Of a DNA stretch of 64,000 nt, positions 11,019 to 21,730 are shown in pieces. Origin of the DNA: Posidonia oceanica. Taxonomy: Eukaryota; Streptophyta; Magnoliopsida; Alismatales; Posidoniaceae. Made by a program: the position numbers and the translations under genes. Position 1 is the stretch's first letter. Every line of letters starts with the position of its first letter. The DNA lies in assembly GCA_037176725.1 (NCBI GenBank), contig JAZBRS010000026.1:97819501-97883500 (forward strand), written 5' to 3'. The notes beneath the pieces are model-generated. The model had not been told where the DNA came from. It did no database searches and was given only the letters and a program-made list of their open reading frames with translations.

Positions 11019-12230
11019 GTGGCAGCAATAGCAGAACAGGCAGAGGAGACTGCCAAAGCAGAGGTCACACACCGAGTATATAGAAACACTCAGGTGAGCG
11101 TGACCATTCTGAAGCGTCACCAGGGCCAAGAAGTGGAACATATACACTCCTTCGACATTACAGACCCAACCTTTGAGAAGGAGATCCTCTCAGAACTCAT
11201 TGCAAATGGAGAGGAGGATGATACAGGCGTAGATGAGAATGATGAACCATTGCCTGAGTTCCAGCCCTACGATGACGATCCAGAAGGCCCTAACCTCCAC
11301 GTCGAAGAAGAGATAGAGGTTATTAACATCGGCATAGCCAAAGAGGCCAAGGAGGTCCGCATCAATGCCAAACTGTCACCCCAGACCAGAGCAGAATTCA
11401 TAGCATTCTTGAAAGAATATGGAGATGTCTTCGCCTGGAGTTATGAAGACATGGCCAGCCTCGACGTCAAGATAGTAGTGCACAACCTGCCTTTGAATCC
11501 AGATGCAAAGCCTGTGAAGCAGAAGCTAAGAAGATGGCGACCACAATGGCTACTCAAAATCAAGGAAGAGATCATGTAGCAGCATAATGTCAGTTTTCTC
11601 AAGGTCGTCCTATACCCAGAATGGCTTGCAAATGTTGTGCTAGTGCCCAAGAAAGAAGGCTAGGTCTGCATGTGCATCGACTATAGGGATCTGAACAAGG
11701 CGAGTCCCAAGGATGATTTCCCACTGTCGCACATTGACATCCTAGTTGACAACACAACGGGCCACAAAATGCTCTCCTTTATGGACGGTTTCTCCAGCTA
11801 TAACCAAATCAGGATGGCAGAAGAAGACATGGAAAAGACATCATTCATCACCCCTTGGGGAGTCTTCTGCTACCAAGTTATGCCGTTTGGGCTTAAGAAA
11901 GCTGGGGCTACTTACCAGAGGGCTATGACAGCACTATTCCACAACCTCATGCACCAAGAAGTCGAGGTTTACATGGATGATATGATTGCCAAGTCCAAAG
12001 AGCCCGAGGATCACCTCGCCTGCCTCAAGAAGCTCTTTGACCACCTGAGAAAGTACAAGCTCCACCTCAACCCCAACAAATGTGTATTTGGGGTATCATC
12101 CAGAAAGCTATTGGGATATATCGTCAGCCAAAGGGGAATTGAAGTGGACCCGAGCAAGGCAAAAGCCATCGTGGAGATGCCACCCCCCAAAACTGAAAAG
12201 GAGATCCGAGGACTATTGGGGCGATTATAA
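11019..12230 (+). pseudogene. Broken reverse transcriptase of element A
   Basis: Two frames (11019-11579 and 11670-12230) are separated by stops that replace Lys and Arg codons of the C sequence. Recognisable RT words are CIDYRDLNKASPKDDFPL, SFMDGFSSYNQI, PFGLKKAGATYQRAM, the catalytic box VYMDDM (about 11970) and LGYIVSQRGIEVDP. The catalytic Asp pair is still present, but the enzyme is interrupted and its end (LLGRL) also meets a stop at 12230. It matches C residues of about 1880-2140 (RT core from about 1960). Confidence 0.88.
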
Positions 12231-13300
12231 TATATCAGTCAGTTGATTACGCAGCTCACGCCCATCTGCGAGCCGATATCCAAGCTCCTGAGAAGGAATG
12301 CATAGATCAACTGGAGCAAGGAGTGCCAGGCTACATTTGACAAAATCAAGCAGCTCCTGACCAAGCCTCTTGTTTTGATTCCTCCCACGCCAGGAAGACC
12401 TCTGCTTCTCTACCTTTCTACCACGCAGCATTCCATGGGTGCAGTCTTAGGCCAACATGATGAATCGGGTAGAAAGGAGCGTGCCATCTATTACCTGAGT
12501 AATAAATTTAATGATTGCGAAGCTAGGTATAGCACTATAGAAAAAACCTGCCTATCTCTCGTCTGGGCCGCACAGAAACTGAGGCACTACATGATGGCGT
12601 ACCTAGTTCAGCTCTTATGTCGGCATGACCCCATTAAGTTCCTCTTCCAAAAGCCAGCTATGGTGGGTAGATGTGTCAAGTGGCAGGTGTTGCTGTCTCA
12701 ATACGACATCACCTTCGTCATGTAGAAATCAATGAAGGGGCAAGCCATGGCAGATCACCTAGCCAACTTTCCATTGCCTGAGTATCAGCCTCTCTAGACA
12801 CAGTTCCCTGATGAGGACATCCTTTTTGCAATGGAGGATTCTGATGAGAAGGACCCTGAAGACCAGGAGCAGTGGCAGCTGTACTTTGATAGTGCTGTCA
12901 ACAAAAAGGGTCGAGACATAGGTGCAGTGCTAACAACGCCGTAGGGGCAAATGATCCCCTTTGTGAGGAAGCAGACTTTTAAATGCACCAATAACGAAGC
13001 AAAATATGAAGCGTGCATCTTGGGATTGAAGGTCGCACTCGAGCATGAGACGCGGAAGCTGCATGTGCACGGCGATGCCATGCTAGTGATCTCCCAAGTG
13101 AATGGCGACTGGAGAACAAAAGATCCAAAGCTTGTGCCATATCACGAATACCTGCTGAAGTTGATAAAAGGATTTGAAAGCATCCACTTCACGTACATGA
13201 ACAGAGCAAGAAACGCATACGTAGATGCCTTGGCAACCTTGGCATCCTGGCTTAGAATACCTGAAGACCGTGCAGTGGATGATTCAGTTACCCTCATGGA
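12231..13300 (+). pseudogene. Broken RNase H pair of element A (Ty3-type plus archaeal-like)
   Basis: The first domain (12375-12725) reads LYLSTTQHSMGAVLGQ, where canonical Ty3 RNase H has an Asp-containing LYTDAS word; that catalytic residue is also absent in C. The second, archaeal-like RNase H (about 12870-13250) contains YFDSAVNKKG, TNNEAKYEACILGLK, HGDAMLVISQVNGDW and NAYVDALATLASW, so the acidic positions are largely kept. Stops at 12723, 12797 and 12942 interrupt both parts. Two RNase H domains in this order is characteristic of the Tat lineage. Confidence 0.85.
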
Positions 13301-13449
13301 GCAGCCTGCGAATTGCATGAGTATAGAAGAGGCAGATCCAGTAGAAGAACAACCATGGTACCATGACATTAAGGCCATCCTAGAGTTTGGCAGCCTCCCA
13401 TCTGGCACCTTAGCAGCAGATAAAAGGACCTTGATGCGTCTGGTGTCGA

Positions 13450-14405
13450 AGTATGTGCTAGGAGCAGGACATCTATACAGAAGATCCTACAACCAAATGC
13501 TTATATGTTGCCTGGGCAAGACAAAGGCTGACACGCTGATGCTTCGAGTACATGCTGGGACCAACGGCCCTCGCATGAACGGCGTGCTGCTGGCGAATAA
13601 GATTATGCTCCAAGGTTACTTCTGGTCAACCATGGAGGCAGACTGCTGCTAGTTTGTGCGCAGATGCTATAACTGCCAGATCCATGGGAACTTCATCCAT
13701 GCTCCCCCACAGCAACTACACCACATGTCGTCGCCATGGCCCTTCTCCACTTGGGGGATTGATGTCATTGGTGCTATACATCCTGCTACTTCGAACGGTC
13801 ATCGCTTCATCCTCGTAGCGATGACTACTTTACTAAGTGGGTGGAAGCAGCCTCCTACAAGACCGTCACAGCCGCTGCAACAAAGAAATTTATCAAAAAC
13901 AACATCCTCGCCCGGTATGGGGTCCCACACTCCCTCATCTCTGACAATGGCGTACAGGACATCAGTTCGGACCTCGACAGGGGCCACCTTGTACTCACTG
14001 GCATACGGCATGGAGGCGGTGCTACCCGTCGAAGCAGAGATGCCCCCACTGTGGATCCTACGAGAAGTTGAGCTGGAGGAGGCAGAATGGGTCGAAGACC
14101 GCTGCATCTAGCTAAACCTGGTTGATGAGCATAGACTACAAGCCATGCACAATGCTCGGTGTTACCAGAAGTGGATGGCCAGAGCACACCTAAAGAAAGT
14201 TCAGCCCAGAAGTTTCCAGCCAGGGGATCTCGTCTTGCGAGCCATCCATCTCCCTAACGGCTGAGGCAAATTCCAGCCTAACTGGCGCAACCCCTTTGTG
14301 GTCAAGTAGACCTTTTTTGGCAACGCAGCAATCCTCGAGGACATGGACCAGGTCAGGCAGTCAGAGCTGGTCAACTCATGCTACCTCAAGAAGTATTATC
14401 AGTTG
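13450..14405 (+). pseudogene. Broken integrase of element A, core deleted
   Basis: The zinc-binding part reads VHAGTNGPRMNG, where C has GPHMNG, so the second His is lost; CYNC is kept, with a stop just before it (13651). The first core Asp (GIDVIGA, about 13755) and second Asp (SDNG, about 13940) remain. The sequence then jumps from SDNG to the region matching SIRTSTGATPYSL of C, removing roughly 60 codons including the catalytic Glu. A frameshift follows GHRFILVAM. The C-terminal tail ends SCYLKKYYQ near 14402, as in C. Integration activity is excluded. Confidence 0.88.
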
Positions 14406-15463
14406 CCTGGAGCGACCCTCGCCTTGCAAAACCCCCTCCTTTCCACTTGCATACATTTTAGCATCTCCATGCATTCTCTTTATCAACCATGTTTATTTGT
14501 CCAAAAAAAAAACATATGCATTACAATCATAGCTCGATGATGAAATCGGAAGTGCTTGCCTACTCTGGAAAGAGTCTACTTTACCTCACCTGACACTACT
14601 TAGATGTCCTAACCAGTGAGGGAGCCACCACTCAGTGAGAACAAGCGAAATACCCAAACCCCCTAGGACTTACACCTCTAGAGGGAGATAAAATGCTAGG
14701 GTGTGAGCGAGAGTGTGAGCTATAAAAGAATGCACGTCTAAGCATGGGCATCAAAAGAAAGAAAGAAAATAGAAGGCGAAGACAGAAGTCGGCCCGAGAG
14801 ATAGAGGTGTGCAGTGTAACCCCCTCCCTCCTACTTACCTTGGAGAGGAGTCGAAGTTCGTGCCTGGGAGATCTACAAATCCCATAGGGCCTAGCCACCC
14901 CTATCTAGCAAGCAGCTCCCCAGCCTCAAACCAGGTACCCATTACCTCCAAGCCAGGGATAGGGGAAACCTGCACGCCTATGTGGGAGCAAAAGAAATAA
15001 GAATAAATGAAAAGACTAGGTGTAGGTCCTTGAGAGTTTGGCATGGAGCCTGTCCTCACCACACCACCATCTAAACACAAAATCATCACCCTTTCTGGAG
15101 TGCCACCAACAAGTTAGGAGTCTGAGTAGAGTCTAGTGAGTCAGGAACCATTCTCTTCCTCTACAGCAGGCGCTAAGCACTCCATATGCTGAGGGCAATA
15201 CATATCAATCATAAACCAAGCATGTATCTACAGCATCAATCATTCCTTTTCCTCTATCCTTCTGCTCTGCTAGACTCAGCTCAGCACTGAGATAGTACTT
15301 CTACCGAGCATAGGTTGACCTCCTTCAAATCACACTGGTTTAGAGCTACTACCAGCTCATTCTTGTAACTTCACCCTATGCAAGCGAAGCCCTTTGGCTT
15401 GAATGTGCTTAGTTTCTGTGATTTGAATGCTAGCTGATAACATATTGAACTGCTTTACTAGCT
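14406..15463 (+). other. Element A, spacer between pol and the PMD-like gene
   Basis: No credible reading frame. The stretch near 14535-14660 (GGAAGTGCTTGCCT, 'gagggagccaccac') and the stretches near 14750-14850 and 15040-15070 align with the C spacer (32460 back to 31700, minus strand). It is an A/C-rich untranslated or intron-like region. Confidence 0.6.
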
Positions 15464-16786
15464 TTGACATCTGCTTCCTTGACAGCTAGTGATTATGTGC
15501 CTGTATATGATTTGATGAACCACAGCCTTGGTTGTAGGTACTTGAAGGCTTTGCATCAGTTGCCTACATTCTCACTCTTGTACAATGGGTTTCCCCACTT
15601 TGGTGACCCTGACACATTACTCCAAGACTCTTCAAGAATGGATCGGCGAGCTCACCGAGGGTGACCGCGAGAGGTTGCGCTTGTGGGGCATACCGTCCAA
15701 ACTTTTGAGGGCAGTTGATGTAGAGGTGAGCCAACATCTCCTGTGTGCCGCTGCAAGATTCTGGAAGCTAGCACACCATGTTTTCCGCTTCGGAAGAATA
15801 GAGCTGACACCCACGCTGGAAGAAGTACGTCGGACCTGCGGCTTCTCCAAGCTCATGGGACCAACTATTTTAATAAGGCGCGATAGATATATTGCAGTCT
15901 TGAGCCAACTATCTGGACTCTCTATTGAGGACTGCCAGCAAAGATTGATCTGCTCCAATGGGCCTACGCCCATGCTTCGCCTGGGATACTTTGATGAAGC
16001 TGCCGAGAAGCGTGCCGAGCTAGGAGAAGAGCTGTGGCTCCGGGTTTTGTTAGTCGCTTTCTAGGTGAGCTAATTTTCAGCCACGGTCGGATGATGGTTG
16101 CCATCGAGGTTGCTGAAATTGCACTTGCTATGGTGACTCAGCAGATCGACCTGGCACTGGTAGTCCTGGCAAGGACTTATCGCAGACTGGACCGCATCTC
16201 ACACCGTTGCTGCCATTTCCATGGCTGCGGGGCCCTGATACAGATTTGGCTAGCAGGACATCTAGAGATGGATATTTTGCACCCCCAAAGACAAGCCTTT
16301 GAGATATACTGCAATAGCGACCTTGCCAAGACTATCAAGAGCGTCCGCGAAGAATACAAGAAGTTGTCAAAGCTAACAGATGATGCAGTAACCTAGCGTA
16401 TCATCCCATCCACGACTGAGCCATTCACCGTCTTCTTCAGCACCCATGACATACGACTAGTGGTGCTGTCAGGATTCCCTGAGGGTGTGGAATATCACTC
16501 TATCCGGGTCATGCGGCAATTCGGCTTCCAGCAGAGTGCCTTTGTCGACAACACAGCACCTAGGCTTCTTCAGCCTTATCCTCTTAGTTCAACTGCTGCT
16601 ACAACAGAACTTGCCAACCTGATGCACCATGGAGTGTAGTCAACGAACATCACGGTTGCAAAAGGCTCAGGGTGCACCCGTGAGTATGTGACTGAGGTGC
16701 AGGGACTCTGGCCCATCAACGATATCCCACCTGGTGCACCTCTATTTCCTGATTCCAGGAGGTCAAAGAAAGCCCAAACCAGTTAG
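15464..16786 (+). pseudogene. Broken PMD/DUF7745-like gene of element A
   Basis: Homologous to the intact 29903-31105 gene of element C: MGFPTLVTLTHYSKTLQEWI, LWGIPSKLLRAVDVEVS, ELTPTLEEVRRTCGFSK, RISHRC, and IRVMRQFGFQQ near the end. A frameshift occurs near 16045-16065 and a stop replaces the Trp of DAVTW at about 16394; another stop lies near 16637. A conserved TAG|GTAC at 15535-15541 precedes it, as in C, and may be a 3' splice site. The family (plant mobile domain-like proteins, also present as host genes) has no agreed enzymatic role. This copy is dead. Confidence 0.82.
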
Positions 16787-18804
16787 GGCGTTTGCGCAGT
16801 TGCATGTTCTGTTTTGAGTCAGGCTGTATCTTGTATGGCCTGCTATAGGCATGTAACCAGGACTTAATCAATGCGACAATGTTTTGTGCCATCTGTTTGT
16901 GTCTCAAGTTTGTTGGATGCATATATGTTCTTGCCAGTCATGCCTTGGGCCTCTAGCCAGGTTTGCTACCAGAATGCTGCATGGGATGCATTGAGTAGTT
17001 CATAGAGTTAGGAGCAGCGACCAGGACTCTCTGCACAAGGAAGTTGCAAGAAAGCCCCTGCATTCTATCCAGATGCCAGAATCCTTGCAGACCAGTGCCA
17101 TCAAATCAAGCAAGGCCGTCGAGCACCCTTAGCCAGATCTTCACCGGGCTGGTACCCCTAACTATCCGGTTATGAGTCTGTCAACTCATCACCAGGCTGG
17201 TACCCCTAACTACTAGTTTGACAAACACGTTAGTTTTGTCTCCATCCTTCGCATTTCGATACCAAGGGTGCTTTAGTTGTCCCCTGGTATCATTCCAGAT
17301 ACCAGGGGTATCTTTTTTGTTGCCCTGTGGTATCGCTCCCCCATCTTTCCCCCGTTGACATACCTAACTGTCACGAGTTCATCTACTGATGCCTCTTTCC
17401 TTTCCTTTTCTTCTTTTGCATCCCTTCCGGTCGATAAGTCCGAAAACTTATCACTTTTTATTTTCCTCGGTTGATGATTTCAAAACTCAACCTTCCGATC
17501 GATATGTCCGGAACTTATCATTTGCATTTGCAGCCTTTCCTCGGCTGATGATTCCGAAACTCATCCCTTCCGGTCGATAAGTTCGAAACTTATCACTTTT
17601 CTCCCCCTTTTGAGGTCGATAGGTCCAAAACCTATCATCTATCATTGTGCCCCTTTTGGTTGGTACGTCCGAAACTTGCCAATTATTGTCCTTTGCGCAA
17701 CTTCATTCCAGGCAGACAGAGTCTCGCTTGCTTTGCTTCCTGCCCCTTTTCTTGCTTGCTTTCTTGCTCAGCAGGAAGAGATGCCCCCCCTCTTCTTTCG
17801 TGCATTCTTAGGATTTTGCCCCTTCTATTTCGTGCGGCTCTAGCCATTTGCTTGCTTCCTTGGGCAAGGACAAGCTATCTTTCTTCCTTTCCGGGCTGGC
17901 AGCCCTAACTGCTCAGTTGACACCTGTCAGAACTGTCTAACCTCCCCTTCGGTACCAGGAGCGCTTTTAGCTGTCCCCTCGTATCATCCCTTGATACCAG
18001 GGACAACTTTTCCATTGTCCTCGATGTCTTTCTCGGTTTGGTAACCCCTATTACCCGAACGACATCCGTCATAATGTCAGGCATCTTTCTTGGGCCGATA
18101 ACCCAAACTATCCGGTGACGAGTTCGTCAACTCCTCGAGCCGATAACCCAAACTATCCAATGACGAGTCCATCAACTTCTCAGGCCGATAACCCAAACCA
18201 TCCAGTGATGAGTCTGTCAACTCATAATTCTTTGCACTCGCATCATGCATTAAGTCCCTTTGCGCCAAGCAACGTGCATAGATTCTTTACACTCGCATCA
18301 TGCATTAAGTCCCTTTGCACCAAGCAACGTGCATAGGTTCTTTGCACTCGCATCATGCATTAAGTCCGTTTTGTGCCAATCAGCATGCATAGATTCTTTG
18401 CACGCACATCATGCATTAAGTCCCTTTGCGCCAAGCAGTGCACGTAGGTTCTTTGCACCAACATCGCATGCATACCCGCATCGCATATTATGCATGCATC
18501 CCCAGTAGGATCGCATCTTGCACTGTGTCCACATACATAAATACTGTATTTCCATATTCACAGCATCTGCATGCGCATGTATCGCCCGTGTCTCCCCTAG
18601 CAAGGTTCAGCATGGCTAGCATTAGCGCATACACTGCATCAGGATTTGCATCTACATTTGCATTCACATTGCGGCAACGAGTCACGACTTTTGGTGCATC
18701 CGTCGAATAAGTGACTCACGCCAATAGCATTTATGCTTTTGTCGGTGTCAGGAGGGGTGTCTTGTCTACCCTGAGCCACAGTCTCACTACACTTGTCTTC
18801 GCTC
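16787..18804 (+). other. 3' untranslated region of element A, hairpin- and repeat-rich
   Basis: No credible genes. It contains an 11-bp-stem hairpin CCCCTGGTATC/GATACCAGGGG (17281-17308), a related imperfect one (17972-18005), a series of stem motifs such as GATAAGT..ACTTATC and GATAGGT..ACCTATC (17427-17670), three 45-bp units around 'ccgataacccaaactatcc' (18093-18225), and 'gggctgg.a.ccctaact' modules at 17142, 17195 and 17883. The last 130 bp (18685-18817) contain blocks shared with B and C next to their PPTs. Confidence 0.75.
18231..18460 (+). repeat. 55-bp tandem repeat in the element A 3' UTR
   Basis: The unit around 'catcatgcattaagtcc' starts at 18241, 18296, 18351 and 18407, so about four copies with a 55-56 bp period. 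Units include 'tgcatgcat' words and are nearly identical to each other, which suggests recent local amplification. The frames across it (for example 18260-18508) arise from the repeat. Confidence 0.85.
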
Positions 18805-18817
18805 AAGGAGGGGCATC
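18805..18817 (+). promoter_or_regulatory. Polypurine tract of element A
   Basis: AAGGAGGGGCATC lies directly before the 3' LTR start at 18818. C and B have AGGGAGGGGCATC at the same place (minus strand). This is the expected plus-strand priming site of an LTR retrotransposon. Confidence 0.85.
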
Positions 18818-20584
18818 TATAGACACTTCATTTTAACAGACTTTTAGTTGGAGGATCTCTAGAGGCTTGTTCAGACTGTGGCATGGCGAATCCAGACTCC
18901 AAACCTTAAACCCAAGCTTTAAACCTAAAATCCCAATCCAACCAAACCCTATTCCTCACCTAAACCTAACCCAAAAACCTTGACCTAGACTTTATATCAC
19001 CTGAACCTCCTTTACACTTAAACCTCACTCAAACACCATCTAAAACAACCCAAAACATTCAAATTACCACAAACCTAACACCACAAGCCCTTACAAAGCC
19101 CAAAACCCATTGGTGGTTCAAGGAAAAGGAAGTGGGCTTGGATTTCACTGTACAGGCCCAGTCCATTGAGTTGCATGCTCTATCCCCACTCTCAGCGGCG
19201 ACTAGACTTGTCGCCATTCTAAGCAGCGACTGGGTTTGTCGCCAGTGAGAGCGGCGACTTTCTGCAACTCAGGCCACTGCTTGAATTTTTTCCACATGGC
19301 CAGCGCCGGTCGTCACCTTCACCGCTCAGCCTACCACCACATCCACTCCCCACTTACTCTCCACTACCTCCACCCACTAGATGCCAACCCCCACTTACTC
19401 CCTGGCACCACGTCCCCTCCTCGTCGACGTTCTTCCCGCTCTCTCCACCGTCGCTGATCGGCCGCCTACACCGCCTGCCAGCCATGACCTTCACCATCCT
19501 CTCCTGTCCCGCACTTACTTCCCTCACTTACTCACCTACAAATCCAGCATGGAATCCACTCTCTCCCCCCTCACTACCACAACCTTCCACTTGTGCCACG
19601 CTTGCCAGAACAAACCCGGCAACCCTACAGTAAACCCATTCACCACACACAATCCAGAGCCTCCGAGTGAGAATTCGAGTGTCCCAGAGTGATTCCCATT
19701 CTCCCTTGTGCGATTGAGAGCTTTCCCGAGCAATCCCGAGCTTCCCACAACCTTGCCGTGCCATACGAACCCAACTCCGGTCACCTTCTCCACCTCCGTT
19801 CGTCACTCCGGCGAGCCACAGAGGTGAAACCTCTCACCCATTTGTATGCCTAAGGATTCGGGAATGTTCTCGGACCTCCTCCTTGCATGCTTGGATAGCC
19901 CAACCGCTCCCTTGCACTCCCGGCCGTCCCAACGGCCGACGACGCATGGCAACGTCGGTCAACAACCGGTGGAGGTGCGAAAGAGGCTCCTGCCGCTTAC
20001 GACCACTCGCATCTATTTCCTTCACCTCCTCCTTGTCCCCATGACGCTTCCTAGCCGCCTCGTTGGGTCGTTGGCCACTCACATGGCCGGAAATGGACGA
20101 GCTCTGGCGACGCAAAGTGGAGGAGGTGGGTGGGGTGGCTCGGACCGCCATTTCCCACACCGAAGGTGTGCCTAAGATCGTGGGACTATGAAGCTTCCCT
20201 AATCAACCCTGGCCTTTTAGGTCTCACCTACGACGTGCATTTTGGTGTCGAAATCTGGCCAACATACTAACAGGTTTGTCGCCAGCAGGAGTGGCGACTG
20301 GTCTGCAACTTCGGACTGCCATCGGCCGAACTTTGGGCCGATGCTCTGGGCGATCCAGACCTTTGTTTACCTTGATTATTGTATGCCTGTGATCGTGGAT
20401 GAATGTTCATTAATGTCATGTATTTAGATGTTTACTTCGCATCACCATTGGTGCGAGATTTGGCACTGAAGTCTGCTGTTTGCACTGCCCGGACTGTAGG
20501 GATGTTGCCTGTTCCATCGGCGACTAACCAGCAATTTTGGTAGTCCTCCGGTCGAACTTTGAGCCGATGTATCTCATGACCTAG
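18818..20584 (+). repeat. 3' LTR of element A, first 1,767 bp
   Basis: Starts TATAGACAC (canonical TG changed to TA) and matches 3288-5070. It ends after GACCTAG at 20584, where element B starts TGTGATTA. In the intact 5' LTR the same place reads GACCTAG|GCTTCC (5070/5071), which gives the uninterrupted site. Over the first 225 bp about 20 differences are seen against the 5' LTR. Confidence 0.92.
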
Positions 20585-20650
20585 TGTGATTAGCTGATCC
20601 TAGTCATCCGGACTAGCAAAGGGTCCGAACAGGAGAGGTCTTCACGGATG
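20585..20650 (-). repeat. 3' LTR of element B, first segment (before C)
   Basis: Sixty-six bases starting TGTGATTAGCTGATCC, matching the start of the right LTR at 60188 (TGTGATTACCTGATTCC). The last five bases, GGATG, are duplicated after element C at 48582-48586. In the right LTR the uninterrupted sequence CACGGATGGAAGCG is seen at 60246-60259. Confidence 0.93.
20646..20650. repeat. Target site duplication of element C, left copy (GGATG)
   Basis: GGATG directly before the C LTR; the same five bases follow the other LTR at 48582-48586. Five bases is the usual duplication length for Ty3/gypsy elements. Confidence 0.95.
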
Positions 20651-20764
20651 TGTAGCGATCCCGATCGGAATCAGGCTCGCTATTTAGCGGCGATTGGATC
20701 CGAGGAAGAGGCTCAACTCGAAAACACTTAAAATCGAGGAGAAAAAGGGAAAGATAAGACAAAT

Positions 20765-20776
20765 CAGAGTCGCCAC
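20765..20776 (-). promoter_or_regulatory. PBS-like word inside the C LTR
   Basis: The sense strand reads GTGGCGACTCTG, identical over 12 bases to the sequence spanning the C primer-binding site (42766-42777). It lies about 115 bp from the LTR 3' end, next to a conserved 'tctattaacgggagacaagg' block. A matching copy is at 42892-42903. Function unknown; it could be chance or a second pairing site for the primer tRNA. Confidence 0.45.
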
Positions 20777-20970
20777 CATGTCTATTAACGGGAGACAAGG
20801 AAAACCGGGGAAATGCGTGAATTAACACGCAAAACCAAGAAAGAAATGCAAAGCAAAGCAATGCAAAGGAAAACAAATGCAAATGAATGCAAATGAGATG
20901 ACTCTAGCCTAGGATAGGGGCAATATGGTCATTGCGGGCCAGAAGACAGGGCAAGGACTCCTATTACGCG

Positions 20971-20995
20971 CGGGGAAGGTGTTAGGCACCCCCGA
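20971..20995 (-). promoter_or_regulatory. Conserved LTR hairpin block (C 3' LTR)
   Basis: Sense TCGGGGGTGCCTAACACC then TTCCCCG, 320 bp from the LTR 3' end, as in A, B and E. The other C LTR (43098-43122) differs by one base. Confidence 0.6.
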
Positions 20996-21272
20996 CACGC
21001 CCGAGAATCGGTCTTTCTAGGCTTACGCTCGCATATGCAAGGAAATGCAGGATTGAATGCCTATGTGCCTATGAATGCCTAAATGAATGCTCAAGGAGTG
21101 CTCTAAGTGGGAAAATGCAAGGCAGGGAAGTAAACGTGCTCTCTAAGTGCTCAGCTACGCTGTCCGTGTTCCGAACCAGGCGAAACCTAGCTCGTGAGAA
21201 CTCCAGGCAGTAAGCATCACAGCCCTATATGCAAATGCAAGTGAGAAAACAAAACAGCGTAAAAACCATGCA

Positions 21273-21730
21273 ATGGGATCGACATGCAAGAGAAAACGGC
21301 GCGAAACACGCAAAACGAGGCGGGAAGCGAACAACGCACGCAAAACGATGCAAAAGAGCGAAACCGGTGCGCAAAACAAGCGAAAAAAAGTAAGGCGGCA
21401 CGCAAAACGAGACAATAAAACAGAATGGCACGCAATACGATGCAAAAAGAACGAAATCGGCACGCAAAGCAAGCGAAAAACAAGACGGGCGCGAAACGAG
21501 GCAAGAAAGCAGAATGGCACGCAAAACGGTGCAAAAGGAACAAAATCGGCAGGCAAAATGAGCGAAAAAGCAAGGCGGCACGCAGAACGAGACAACAAAA
21601 GAGAATGGCACGCAAAACGATGCAAAAAGAACGAAACGAGCACGCGAAATGGTGCCAAAACAGGACGGGCGCGCAAAACGGCGCAAAAGCAAAGCAGGCA
21701 CGCAAAACGGTGCCAAAACAGCGAAACAAA
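21273..21730 (-). repeat. 30/90-bp repeat array in the C LTR
   Basis: The word 'agaatggcacgc' recurs at 21422, 21511 and 21602 (about a 90-bp period), and each unit is built from roughly 30-bp subunits around 'ggcacgcaaaacgatgcaaaa'. Because the period is a multiple of three, long open frames appear on both strands (Lys/Arg-rich on plus; Phe/Cys/Ala-rich on minus). The same array is at 43400-43857. Confidence 0.8.

Larger units (their letters stand above)
3288..20584 (+). mobile_element. Element A: degenerate Tat/Ogre-type LTR retrotransposon, interrupted at 20584
   Basis: Plus-strand element in the order 5' LTR (3288-6206), PBS (6208), leader, broken gag-pol (7443-14405), broken PMD-like gene (15464-16786), repeat-rich 3' UTR, PPT (18805-18817) and 3' LTR (18818 onward). 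The 3' LTR stops at 20584 where element B begins. By comparison with the 5' LTR, the missing 1,136 bp (equivalent of 5071-6206) should resume after B, to the right of the window. The LTR pair differs at about 9% of sites over the first 225 bp, and every coding part carries stops or deletions, so this is the oldest of the three nested elements. It cannot move by itself. Confidence 0.93.
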
